From Gammaproteobacteria bacterium (GTDB lineage Bacteria; Pseudomonadota; Gammaproteobacteria; Pseudomonadales; Azotimanducaceae), in contig JAPOVV010000047.1 in assembly GCA_026707945.1 (NCBI GenBank), positions 1 to 64,000 on the forward strand: a stretch of DNA of 64,000 bases, given 5' to 3'. Shown here piece after piece: positions 45,622-54,553 of the stretch. Within the stretch, counting starts at the first letter, position 1, and each line of letters starts with the position of its first letter. Both the position numbers and the translations under genes were made by a program. The notes under the pieces are model-generated. The model was not told the DNA's origin, searched no databases, and saw only the letters and a list, made by a program, of their open reading frames with translations.

Positions 45622-46773
45622 ATGACAGCCGTCTTGTCTACTACGGAATATCAACAACGATTGGCATCCTATGCGTGCGAAGGGAAAAAGCGCGCCCAAC
45701 AACTAGGAAATCGCGGTCCGATCCGTTTTGACGATCATGGAAAACTCCACTCTGACATAGTCCGAGCATACTGGGAACACGGGTTCTACGTGTTTACCAG
45801 CATTCTAAGTGAAGCAGAGGTCAATGAGCTTAGAAGTGACGTTATGAACGTCTTGGAGCATGCGCCTGATGGTCCGGGTCAGAAAATTGATGCAAATGGA
45901 GAACCTGCGGTCGGTATCGATATGAAACGGTATCCGTATCACTTCGTGAAGCCGCTGTCAGACCCTGTTGGCGGCACTGCGAGTTCGGAAGGTCGACATA
46001 TGAGCAAGATGGCTGAAGCAAGTCCCGGTGATGACGCGCCGGAATATGTAATTCAGATCATCGCGGGAATGTGTCAGCTGTTTGACTCCGGGCTCCGAGT
46101 TTACGGTCATCCACAACTATTGGCGGTTGCGGAAGCCATAAATGGACCGGATTTCGTACCTTACAACGACGCGATTTTTGTTAAACAACCTGGGCTAGGT
46201 GGGTCCGTAGCTTGGCACCAGGATGGCGTAACCCATTGGAATAGCCCCGATTGGGATGAAGGTATCCACGGCGTCAATTTCCAAGCTCAACTGAACGAGA
46301 CTTCACCGGTGAGTTGTCTGTGGGTAGTACCGGGAACGCACAAGCTTGGCCGGGTTGATATCAAGGCGATGGTTGAAGCAAACGGAGGTTCTGATCAACT
46401 ACCTGACGCGATTCCACTATATTGCGAGCCCGGAGATGTGACGATCGTTAACCGCCAAACATTGCATTGCTCATTCGCGAATACGTCAGATGATTTTCGT
46501 ATTTCCGTGTCATGGGGTATGCACAGGCGAGCTGCGGTACTAGGTCAACATGGGCATCTATTGCAACCGAAGGAAGTGATCTACGACGACGATTTCGTGG
46601 ATAAAAGGGCGAGTGTGATTCAAGTCGCCATCGATGCACGACGACAGTACTACCCGGATGAATCTTCGTTCGAATATCTACCATTTAGGCACGTTCAGGA
46701 TGAATACCGCTGGAGTCCCAACACCTTTGAGAGTGTTATTCGCGACTACAACACCCGTGACATCGGCATATAA
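45622..46773 (+). CDS. phytanoyl-CoA dioxygenase (PhyH) family oxygenase
   Basis: A 383-residue non-haem Fe(II)/2-oxoglutarate-dependent oxygenase of the PhyH family. The iron triad is visible as HQDG (His199, Asp201, in SVAWHQDGVTHW) and the distal His in TLHCSFANTSDD (near 281), followed by the 2-oxoglutarate-binding Arg in FRISVSWGMHRR. The substrate is unknown; this family hydroxylates small molecules, including natural products. It is followed after 82 bases by a TauD-type dioxygenase in the same direction, so the two probably form a pathway segment. It is divergent from the toxin-antitoxin genes. Confidence 0.88.
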   Translation: MTAVLSTTEYQQRLASYACEGKKRAQQLGNRGPIRFDDHGKLHSDIVRAYWEHGFYVFTSILSEAEVNELRSDVMNVLEHAPDGPGQKIDANGEPAVGIDMKRYPYHFVKPLSDPVGGTASSEGRHMSKMAEASPGDDAPEYVIQIIAGMCQLFDSGLRVYGHPQLLAVAEAINGPDFVPYNDAIFVKQPGLGGSVAWHQDGVTHWNSPDWDEGIHGVNFQAQLNETSPVSCLWVVPGTHKLGRVDIKAMVEANGGSDQLPDAIPLYCEPGDVTIVNRQTLHCSFANTSDDFRISVSWGMHRRAAVLGQHGHLLQPKEVIYDDDFVDKRASVIQVAIDARRQYYPDESSFEYLPFRHVQDEYRWSPNTFESVIRDYNTRDIGI

Positions 46774-46855
46774 GGTGGATAAACCCAGATGTCGACATAG
46801 GTGTAAGCGTCATCAATGACAAATACACACACCACCCACGTAAAGATTTGCTGAG

Positions 46856-47998
46856 ATGAGTAGTGAAAGCAATAACGCAGATCCGTTCGAACCTCGCGAT
46901 ATGAACAAACCGCGAGATCGAAAGAGCCGTACTGACGGGTGGGTTGGCGGTCGCGCTGATACCTGGTTCGGCCATTACAGGGAGAATCCAGCCAGCAGAA
47001 GCGCTGCTGACGCCAGACGCATGGCGACAGACAAAGACTACGCTGGCGAGGTTGCTGAGAACTTAAGGCAGGAAGACGATTCGCTAGTTAACAGTGATAA
47101 AGCACTTGCGGCTGCAGGGTTAACCGTTGAACCTCTTTCACCCGGCATTGGTATTGAGGTGAATGGGATTGACATCGCCGATCCAACGGACGCTCAGATA
47201 GAACAGATCTGGCGTCTGTATTTATCTCGTAAAGTGGTGTTTTTTCGAGATCAAGGTCATATCACATGGGCTGAACACATCGCTTTCGGTAAACGCTTTG
47301 CAGATATCGGTTTTGCGTTTGGTCGTCAAAGAGCGCTCGGACAAAACAATTCACCCGATGACTATCCTGAAATACTTCGTCTATATTCCGACGAAGCACG
47401 ACCTTTTGCGGCAGCGAATTGGCACTCTGATGTGACCTGGTCGAATCGACCACCACTCGGGTCGATTCTTCTTGCGCGTAAAGTGCCACCTGTTGGCGGC
47501 GACACGGTGTTTGTTGACTGTTATGCGCTGTGGGATAGTCTCAGCCCTGTACTTCGGGATTTTTTACAAGGGCGTATGGCAGTTCATGGTCGAGGCGGTC
47601 GCGATGAAGCCGCCCACCCGATTTGTCGGACGCACCCGGAAACGGGCCGGAATGCGCTCTACATTAATCCGACATTTACGAATTCCATTTGTGGCATGGA
47701 TCCAGAGGAATCGGCGCGGCTATTGGCGAAGCTGTACGCCAAGATGTACTCGACGCCTGAACATACATGTCGTTTTCGATGGCGAGATGGCTCTGTCGCG
47801 ATGTGGGACAATCGAAGTTGCCAACACTATGCGGTAGCAGACTTCTGGCCCCACGAACGCAAAATGGAACGGGTCACGCTAGTCGATCGTTCCGAAGACG
47901 ACGAAGTACCTTTTTGGCTGGACGAGAACGGCGAACGCCACTACGGCAAGCGGCTCGCGTCGCAGGAATCGATTGATACACCACTGAGCTACGCATAG
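46856..47998 (+). CDS. TauD/TfdA-family dioxygenase
   Basis: A 380-residue Fe(II)/2-oxoglutarate dioxygenase. A charged N-terminal extension of about 85 residues precedes the TauD core (LTVEPLSPGIGIEVNGIDIADPTD ... RKVVFFRDQ). Iron ligands are NWHSDVTW (His190, Asp192) and the distal His in WDNRSCQHYAVADFWP; the 2-oxoglutarate Arg follows in KMERVTLVD. PVGGDTVFVD and HPICRTHPETGRNALYINPTF are typical of the taurine/2,4-D/alkylsulfate group. The extension is unusual for TauD. Substrate cannot be told from sequence. Confidence 0.9.
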   Translation: MSSESNNADPFEPRDMNKPRDRKSRTDGWVGGRADTWFGHYRENPASRSAADARRMATDKDYAGEVAENLRQEDDSLVNSDKALAAAGLTVEPLSPGIGIEVNGIDIADPTDAQIEQIWRLYLSRKVVFFRDQGHITWAEHIAFGKRFADIGFAFGRQRALGQNNSPDDYPEILRLYSDEARPFAAANWHSDVTWSNRPPLGSILLARKVPPVGGDTVFVDCYALWDSLSPVLRDFLQGRMAVHGRGGRDEAAHPICRTHPETGRNALYINPTFTNSICGMDPEESARLLAKLYAKMYSTPEHTCRFRWRDGSVAMWDNRSCQHYAVADFWPHERKMERVTLVDRSEDDEVPFWLDENGERHYGKRLASQESIDTPLSYA

Positions 47999-48286
47999 TT
48001 TCGCGTGCTGATAACTCTCATCGTCTTTAGTGGTTTCTTCATAAAATAAAATTAAATAAATCAAATGGTTATATAAATTTACTGCAATTTATAATTAGTA
48101 CACGAGAAGATGCACAATACCGCGAAACGGATCAGTGAAATCTAGTCGCAAGTAGAGCATCGAACCCCAACTATTTCGTAATGAACCACATTAATTACCA
48201 AGAGCTGCACTCCCATCGCGACGGATTTCGACCTCTATCAAGTTCAGAATTTGTTTCGTAGTTTGTTCAGCTAGTTTGGAGCCACT
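47999..48286. promoter_or_regulatory. A+T-rich region upstream of the DUF262-ATPase cassette
   Basis: About 290 bases without a gene, markedly A+T-rich at 48040-48100, with a TATAAT at 48090-48095 as a possible -10. It separates the oxygenase pair from the three-gene defence-like cassette. Confidence 0.4.
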
Positions 48287-49420
48287 ATGAAGGAAGAAGA
48301 TGTAGTAAAAAACAACGATTCATCAGGTGGTGCACAACCCGACATTTCGGGTGACCCCGAAGGGCTCGACGTCTCAGGTGAATCATGGGGTGAGTATCCA
48401 CTCGATGAATTACTCATTCGACATGAGCATAGATCCGTTCATGAGGTACTACGTCGCATTGATCGCGGGTCTTACGTCATGAATCCAGATTTCCAACGCG
48501 ACTTTATTTGGCCTGAGGACAAGCAGAGTAAGTTAATTGAGTCTGTCATCATGAGAATTCCGTTACCAGTGTTTTATATGGCGGAAGATGATCAAGGTCG
48601 GTCGATCGTAGTCGATGGCTTACAAAGGTTGTCAACGTTTCGAAACTACCATGGTGACGGATTCGGCTTAAGACTCTCGGATCGTCCAGAATTAAATGGA
48701 CTAAAGTTCTCGCAGTTGCCGACTAAGTTTCAAAATCGAATTGAAGACTGCAATCTGATCTTCTACGTCATAGATGCTAAAGCGCCAGAACGGGCTAGAT
48801 TGGACATTTTCGAGCGCGTGAACAGCGGAGAGCCTCTCACTCGGCAACAGATGCGCAACAGCTTATTCATGGGGAAGGCTACGACTTTCTTGAGGGAAGA
48901 AGCGAACTCGTCGATATTTATCGAAGCAACAGGGAGTAGTTTGAATAGAAAAACTATGAGGGATCGCGAATTCGTAAATCGCTTCTGTGCGTTTCGGCTT
49001 CTAGGTATCGATAAATACCGAGGGGACATGGACAACTATCTTGCCGAATCTCTTACTTATATGAACCAGATGACTGATTGCGAACTATTGAACTTATCTA
49101 GTCAATTTCGATCCGGTCTTGTGAATAACGTTCAACTCTTCGACCAGCACGCATTTAGGAGATCTTTAGTTGAGCAGGAACGACGTACGGTAATTAATGC
49201 TTCACTTTGGGACGTGATGTCAACAGGTCTCTGTAACTACTCGAAAGACGCCGTACTAGAAAGTGCGGACGATCTTAGATTGGCTATCTGGGGTTTATTA
49301 GATGATGAAATGTTTGTCAATTCGATTAGCTCAGCAACGAATGACACAGAACGAGTACAGCATCGATTCGCACGAACAGCGACTGTTTTCAAGGAGATTC
49401 TAGGTGCTCCGACGGATTGA
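48287..49420 (+). CDS. DUF262 protein, first gene of a three-gene defence-like cassette
   Basis: A 377-residue DUF262 protein without the DUF1524 nuclease part. It shows the ParB/Srx-like NTP site: GSYVMNPDFQRDFIWPEDKQSKLIESVIMRIPLPVFYM (about 62-100) and IVVDGLQRLSTFRNYH (about 107-122), then IFERVNSGEPLTRQQMRNSLF. The Gly-Leu-Gln-Arg-Leu replaces the GQQRLTT of full GmrS. The C-terminal half is helical. Its last 17 bases overlap the ATPase gene. DUF262 proteins occur in several anti-phage systems as NTP-dependent sensors or regulators; the role here is inference. Confidence 0.85.
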   Translation: MKEEDVVKNNDSSGGAQPDISGDPEGLDVSGESWGEYPLDELLIRHEHRSVHEVLRRIDRGSYVMNPDFQRDFIWPEDKQSKLIESVIMRIPLPVFYMAEDDQGRSIVVDGLQRLSTFRNYHGDGFGLRLSDRPELNGLKFSQLPTKFQNRIEDCNLIFYVIDAKAPERARLDIFERVNSGEPLTRQQMRNSLFMGKATTFLREEANSSIFIEATGSSLNRKTMRDREFVNRFCAFRLLGIDKYRGDMDNYLAESLTYMNQMTDCELLNLSSQFRSGLVNNVQLFDQHAFRRSLVEQERRTVINASLWDVMSTGLCNYSKDAVLESADDLRLAIWGLLDDEMFVNSISSATNDTERVQHRFARTATVFKEILGAPTD

Positions 49421-50591
49421 CTTTCTGCACTTCAAATGTTTCGAAGTCTTACGGCTTCCTTTAAAACGACTGACCTTGTTGTCTGGTATCAATGCGTCCG
49501 GTAAGTCATCTGTCATGCAGGCGTTTGCTCTTTTTCACCAGACTATCCGTGAGCATGAGTGGTCTCAAGCATTGATGCTCAATGGTAGTGCCGTCCGACT
49601 CGGTACCGCAGGTGATGTCATTGACCAGGTGAGCGGAAGTCGTAATTGCAGCATTCGATTATGTGACGAGGATCGAGAGTACGAATGGGAATTCGCCGCT
49701 AAGCGAACGGATATGTCTTTGACCGTCACAAGTGTAGCTATAGATGAGGAAAAATCGACCATTCGAAACGATGCAACTGAGGTTTTGCATCGCATGCTAC
49801 CTAGAAGGGAGAGATCGAACATCACTATAGGAACGATTACACCTCTTGGTGACGATCTCATGATGCGTTTGAATGATATGTCATATCTTACTGCGGAAAG
49901 AACGGGGCCAAGGGACGTTTACCCATTGGAAGGGGTAGAGTATTCAGGTGTAATCGGTTCGAAAGGTGAGCATGCAGTGTCACTCCTGTATTCGCGAGGG
50001 GACGAATCTGTTTTCGATTCCTTAGCGTTACCTGATTTTCCAACGACTCGATTACGTCAAGTGGAAGCACGGATGGCTTCCTTTTTTCCGGGTTTCGAGC
50101 TTGAGATCTCTCCGATTCCGCGCGCCAATTCTCTTTCACTAGGCGTTAGGACTTCCCATGAGACAGATTTTCATCGACCAGTACATACCGGTTTCGGAAT
50201 TACTCAGGTACTTCCTATAGTCGTTGCCGCACTTTTGGCTGAGCCGAATAGCTTGATATTGATTGAAAATCCTGAAGTACACCTGCATCCGATGGGGCAA
50301 GCGACGATGGGTGAGTTCCTTGCAGAGGTAGCCGCGGCGGGAGTGCAAGTGGTGCTTGAGACACACAGCGACCACGTTGTTAATGGAGTACGGCGTGCTG
50401 TGAAACGAAAATTACTAGGAGCTGACGACACTGCCATACATTTTTTTCGGTCGCGGGAAGACGCACACGAATATGGCGTGGCGCAAGTACAAACCCCACG
50501 GATTGCAGGTGATGGTAGCGTGGACCATTGGCCAGACGGCTTTTTTGATCAGTTTGACAAGGATATGAGCTACTTTGCGGATTGGAGCTGA
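49404..50591 (+). CDS. AAA/ABC-type ATPase of the DUF3696 group
   Basis: A 395-residue ATPase with SMC/OLD-like halves: Walker A SGINASGKSSVMQAF (about 27-41), a long middle region (about 60-270), signature-like GFGITQVLPIVVAALLAEP, Walker B SLILIENPEVHLHP and the H-loop VLETHSDHVVNGVRRAV. The end (PDGFFDQFDKDMSYF) is the DUF3696 C-terminal motif. No TOPRIM nuclease domain is fused, unlike OLD proteins. Start is GTG 49404, 7 bases after AAGGAG and inside the end of the DUF262 gene; it lies 4 bases before the third gene. Such ATPases often sense infection and control an effector. Confidence 0.9.
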   Translation: MLRRIDFLHFKCFEVLRLPLKRLTLLSGINASGKSSVMQAFALFHQTIREHEWSQALMLNGSAVRLGTAGDVIDQVSGSRNCSIRLCDEDREYEWEFAAKRTDMSLTVTSVAIDEEKSTIRNDATEVLHRMLPRRERSNITIGTITPLGDDLMMRLNDMSYLTAERTGPRDVYPLEGVEYSGVIGSKGEHAVSLLYSRGDESVFDSLALPDFPTTRLRQVEARMASFFPGFELEISPIPRANSLSLGVRTSHETDFHRPVHTGFGITQVLPIVVAALLAEPNSLILIENPEVHLHPMGQATMGEFLAEVAAAGVQVVLETHSDHVVNGVRRAVKRKLLGADDTAIHFFRSREDAHEYGVAQVQTPRIAGDGSVDHWPDGFFDQFDKDMSYFADWS

Positions 50592-50595
50592 TTGA

Positions 50596-51555
50596 TTGGA
50601 ATTGTTCGCTAACGATCTATCGGTGCACTCACAGTTTTTTAATGTGGAAGCCTTTCGCGAGTCCTTTAGCAAAATCCAGACACTGAGAAATATGGCGAAG
50701 CGATATGGTCGTGATATCTATTGTTCTCGGTCCCTGTTGATGAAGCAACCGATTTCTGGAGTTCCGATGAGTCAGGCTATCGGTCAGTTCTCTCGAGATG
50801 AACGCCGTTCGATTATGGTGTGGCTCACTGCTGGAGGTCCTTTTTGGGATGACTTTATGCGTCATGACCCGGACGATTACTTTGAGTGTGGAGGTGAAGT
50901 GGTTACAAATACGGCGGTGGCTGAAGCGGCGTCTCGTTCATTGCTCGCGATCCAGTGTGCCCTTGTCAGTTTTGTCCCTTCAGATTGGGACTTCTCCCCG
51001 ATCAGAGTGGTATTGCGTAGTGGAAAAGATGGTTCGCCGGACCCTGTCGCGGAAATCCAAAATTGGCGGACAGTATCAGAACTTGAGAAAGGTCTCGCTG
51101 ATGCCGAATCACCCATTAATACTTGGGACGAACTTGAGGTGAATTGCTCTACTCGATTTAAACGGATTCACTTTTCCGACAGCGCATTTGAGAATCTAAA
51201 TGGCGTTCCTTTCGCACGGAGTTCAGCAATTCGGATCCTAAAATTGCTGGAAATTCTCGATCAACGGGCAACTTCGTTCGATTTAGGGGGTGTGCCGACA
51301 CCTGAATCACATCGGTTGAACAAAGATTACTTTCTAGGTGAAAACGCGTTATTTAGTGATTCTTCTGAAACGGAAAAGCAGCGCTTTAAAGATCGATTAA
51401 CGTTTAAACATCCAGTGAATCCTGAATTGCCAATCTGGTGTCCGTGGCATGCAAAAGAACACCACTCGCTACTACGGATTCACTTTTCTTGGCCAATTCG
51501 CCCCGATACACCGGTATACGTCGTGTATGTGGGTCCCAAACTCACAAAACGTTAG
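50596..51555 (+). CDS. unknown protein, third gene of the DUF262-ATPase cassette
   Basis: A 319-residue soluble protein that I do not recognise. Visible are an Arg/Lys-rich N-terminal helix (FRESFSKIQTLRNMAKRYGRDIYCSR), an internal DDYFECGGEVVTNTAVAEAA segment, a Trp/Glu-rich middle and a C terminus with a short His-rich turn and beta strands (CPWHAKEHHSLLRIHFSWPI then VYVVYVGPKL). It starts at a TTG 8 bases after GGAG, right behind the ATPase gene, so the three genes are one transcript. In such cassettes the last gene is often the effector or a specificity factor; nothing in the sequence proves nuclease activity. Confidence 0.75.
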   Translation: MELFANDLSVHSQFFNVEAFRESFSKIQTLRNMAKRYGRDIYCSRSLLMKQPISGVPMSQAIGQFSRDERRSIMVWLTAGGPFWDDFMRHDPDDYFECGGEVVTNTAVAEAASRSLLAIQCALVSFVPSDWDFSPIRVVLRSGKDGSPDPVAEIQNWRTVSELEKGLADAESPINTWDELEVNCSTRFKRIHFSDSAFENLNGVPFARSSAIRILKLLEILDQRATSFDLGGVPTPESHRLNKDYFLGENALFSDSSETEKQRFKDRLTFKHPVNPELPIWCPWHAKEHHSLLRIHFSWPIRPDTPVYVVYVGPKLTKR

Positions 51556-51626
51556 TTTGTCGCTTCGCTCAATATCAAATTACATTTAATATCAAAAATC
51601 GCTTTTCTTTCCTGCTACCAAATGCA

Positions 51627-52502
51627 CTATCGCACTTTATATCTCTGTTTGAATGCGGGTGTTTCTAACTGCACGAAAAAGCGAACCTCAACGCTTTTAC
51701 GCTCTTGGAGTCCATCGGAATCCGGAATGGGAACTGCGGTATGGAGCGTGGGGCAAAAAATCTCATTGCGAGGCGGATGTGAGTCGTACGTAGTGAACAC
51801 CAACGCTTCATCCTTGGTCATGGCTGAGTAGTAATTCCAACGCTGATCGTCATTTGGCTTACAGTAATGCGCATTAAAGGGTCTAGGCATTGCATTCGGA
51901 TTTAGGTTGTATTCGAGGTCGCTTGGTTCGATGGATGTTCGATCGCAAACTGCGAGCGGAAAGCGTTCAAGCGGTTTTGGCGAAACTGATCGCCAGATGT
52001 TGATCCCGAGATAGTGCTTGTCTTGTGGCATACCTTGAACTTGACTGAATTTCTCAATAACCTCACCGGTATCTTCATCAATGAAATCGGCGTAATCGTT
52101 GTGAACTCCGGTTGCGCACGGGCCATATTGCACGCCGTTTTCCCAGAAGTGCTCGTTGAATTGTTCGTTGCGGTACGTGTGGCTACTTGTGGGCGGCACA
52201 ACCGCATTCGGTAGTAACCGTTGAAGCAGATCACGCGTTTCGGAGTAATAAATTTCCGCAACTTGCTTGATGTCGGTCCAGTCTTGAACTTTCGATGGTG
52301 AATTGACGAGCAGAAAACCAGAACCACTCGTTAACAAATCCGTAGCGTCTCGCGGTTCAGGCATGACGCCTTGTGTCAATCGAGCGTCTCGAATCAAGGT
52401 CGGCTTGTTAAAGCGAGTCTTGTAGAAGCTCTTCTGTTGCCGAGCCGAGCCGTGCGATTGCGTTTCGGGGTTGACGAAATTCAAGTTGCCAACGAAATCC
52501 AA
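51627..52502 (-). CDS. CmcJ/NvfI-family oxidoreductase
   Basis: A 291-residue protein with the pattern of the CmcJ/NvfI (GA4 desaturase-like) group: VHNDYADF (HxD-type metal ligands), YLGINIWRSVSPKPLERFPLAVCDRTSIEPSDLEY and the C-terminal WNYYSAMTKDEALVFTTYDS followed by PTLHTAV with a His. Members include cephamycin 7-alpha-hydroxylation and fungal tailoring enzymes, likely 2-oxoglutarate-type oxygenases. The TTG start at 52502 is supported by GAGGAG 6 bases upstream. It converges on the defence cassette and diverges from the Nramp-like gene. Confidence 0.82.
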   Translation of the reverse strand: MDFVGNLNFVNPETQSHGSARQQKSFYKTRFNKPTLIRDARLTQGVMPEPRDATDLLTSGSGFLLVNSPSKVQDWTDIKQVAEIYYSETRDLLQRLLPNAVVPPTSSHTYRNEQFNEHFWENGVQYGPCATGVHNDYADFIDEDTGEVIEKFSQVQGMPQDKHYLGINIWRSVSPKPLERFPLAVCDRTSIEPSDLEYNLNPNAMPRPFNAHYCKPNDDQRWNYYSAMTKDEALVFTTYDSHPPRNEIFCPTLHTAVPIPDSDGLQERKSVEVRFFVQLETPAFKQRYKVR

Positions 52503-52724
52503 TGTGGGCTCCTCAGAAATAGGTTTGGTGTGATAGTTCTATAGGGTAGAGTGACTGATCTGAATGCGTCGCTCGCATACAGACACTTGGCTACCAATGC
52601 CGCTTCAGCGCGAGGTTTATGTCTGGGTCGTTAAATAGTAACGTATTGCTGTTAGTTAGCGCGAAGACCGTCGTTCAGCAGCTCTGTACAACCGGCTACG
52701 CATCTCAAGTCATTTAGATCACTA

Positions 52725-54191
52725 ATGCTCGTACCCATACAACCGCTAAAAACCGAAGATTTACCTGAACGTACAAGACCGATTCTGGTCATGCTCGGAC
52801 CCGGAATCGTGATGGCGGGTCTCGCCATCGGATCGGGCGAGTTGATTATGTGGCCGTGGATTACGTCGGTGGTCGGCGCGCAACTGCTTTGGGCAGCCGC
52901 AATAGGCATCTTCCTACAACTTTGGGTCAATATCGAGATCGGCCGGTGGTCTATCGTGACGGGCGAGAGTCCGTTTACAGGGATGGCACGCGTCATCAAA
53001 CTGATGGTATTCCTGTTTGTGTTTGTCATCTTCGTCGGCAAATTTCTCCCAGGATGGGCGCGGGAAACCGGTATTGCGTTACGAGATCTGATTTTTGGAC
53101 CCGGCCACGACAGCCCGCCTTGGATGTGGACAGCGATCATCTTCGCCATCGTCGCCGCGATACTGTTTGGTCCGAAGGTCATCTACACCGCGGTCGAACG
53201 ATGCATCATGGGTTTGATCGTCGTGATCGTCATAGGGCTGATGTACGTTGTTTGGGAGATCGGCTCAGTTGAGATTTTCGTTGCGATGTGGAAAGGCGTT
53301 ATCGGGATCTTCAACTTTCCGGACTTTCCCGTTGATGTTCTCGCCGATGACGGGTCCGTCCGCGATCAGTTGACCTTCAATCGATTCTTCGGCGCGGTCG
53401 TGTTTGCTGGCGCTGGTGGGTTAGGGAACCTCTATTACGCGTATTACTTAAGAGAGAAGAACATCGGGATGGGAGCTCGGATGCCGTCACTGATGAGCCC
53501 CGCACACAAGCACGAAGTTAAAGAAATGGACACGGGATACCTTTATCCCGAAACGGAAGAAAACCGTCGAAGGTTTAAGGATTGGTTCCGGTACGTTGTT
53601 GTTGACCAGACGTTTACCTTCTGGCTCCTTGGCACGTTCACGATGTTTCTGTTCATATTTGGTGCCCTTGCCGTATTGCACCCGATCGGGCTCGTTCCTG
53701 ATCGTGCCAGTCTAGTTTGGGATTTGGCATCTATTCTTGAGCAGAGCATGGGGACGTTTGGCCGCTACGTCTTCTTGATCGTCGGTATGGCTGCATTGTT
53801 TAGCACGCAGTTGGGAGGTGTAGACGGCGGCTCCCGAATCTTCTCCGATCTTTTGCATACTAATTTCAAATTTGGGCGCTGGTTAAAACTTGAGCAGTGG
53901 TATGTCGTGCTTGTCGGGACGACGATGGTCATTGGGGTGTTTAGCGTCTGGTTCTTCGGGAAGTACGACATCGCTGGCTTGGACTTCTTGTTTATTGCTG
54001 CACTAATGAGCGGGTTCGTGATGGCGGTTTATGTCCCGATGATCCTCTACCTCAATCTCACTCGTCTCCCTAAGTCCGCGCGACCGGGTTGGATCAACAT
54101 TCTGTTCATGGTTCTTGCTTCAGCCATGTATATCTCATTTGCAGGTTACACGATCTACAGCAAAGTCGCCGAAGTGATCGTGGCAGCCTAA
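52725..54191 (+). CDS. Nramp-superfamily transporter lacking the metal-site motifs
   Basis: A 488-residue inner-membrane protein with about 11 helices and the Nramp fold pattern. Helix 1 reads MLGPGIVMAGLAIGSGELIMWP where true Nramps have the metal-binding DPGN; helix 6 reads FAGAGGLGNLYYAYYLREKN where they have MPHN. The canonical Asp, Asn, Met are thus missing, so Mn/Fe transport is not assured; related clades move other substrates. A cytoplasmic loop (about 250-285) carries YLYPETEENRRRFKDWFRYVVVD. A second copy's last 31 codons are found at 58396-58491, so the cell once had (or a neighbour strain has) a paralogue. Confidence 0.85.
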   Translation: MLVPIQPLKTEDLPERTRPILVMLGPGIVMAGLAIGSGELIMWPWITSVVGAQLLWAAAIGIFLQLWVNIEIGRWSIVTGESPFTGMARVIKLMVFLFVFVIFVGKFLPGWARETGIALRDLIFGPGHDSPPWMWTAIIFAIVAAILFGPKVIYTAVERCIMGLIVVIVIGLMYVVWEIGSVEIFVAMWKGVIGIFNFPDFPVDVLADDGSVRDQLTFNRFFGAVVFAGAGGLGNLYYAYYLREKNIGMGARMPSLMSPAHKHEVKEMDTGYLYPETEENRRRFKDWFRYVVVDQTFTFWLLGTFTMFLFIFGALAVLHPIGLVPDRASLVWDLASILEQSMGTFGRYVFLIVGMAALFSTQLGGVDGGSRIFSDLLHTNFKFGRWLKLEQWYVVLVGTTMVIGVFSVWFFGKYDIAGLDFLFIAALMSGFVMAVYVPMILYLNLTRLPKSARPGWINILFMVLASAMYISFAGYTIYSKVAEVIVAA

Positions 54192-54553
54192 CTGATCTGC
54201 AACGGTTTGCGCAGGTTCAACCTTGCACTATCGAAGCGACTTTTGAGAGCGTGCGTATTGATTGTCGTACGCCGAGAAAACTCATGGTGAAGACAAGAAG
54301 GATAGAAATATATCCGTTTTATATCAAAGAGTTAAATGGAATTAATGGTAGATTCTGCATACTAATTTCTGCTTTTCATATAGGCTTGGCGAAGTTCAGA
54401 TGAGAGTGTGCTAGTTCTACAGTTCCTGCTCGTTGACGGATAGGACGCACTCCTACCAGTCTAAGTCGCGTCTATGGAATCGCTTAGAAGCTCTCGGTAT
54501 CACTTACGAAGACGCTGGTGAGTACTTGTAGCTCCTGTAACAATGCACCGATG
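54192..54553. other. intergenic region after the Nramp-like gene, no convincing gene
   Basis: About 360 bases between two converging genes. A stretch at 54457-54531 reads SKSRLWNRLEALGI on the plus strand, which recalls the last helix of a Fis-type helix-turn-helix, followed by a stop; it may be a gene remnant, but I cannot support it further. Confidence 0.35.
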
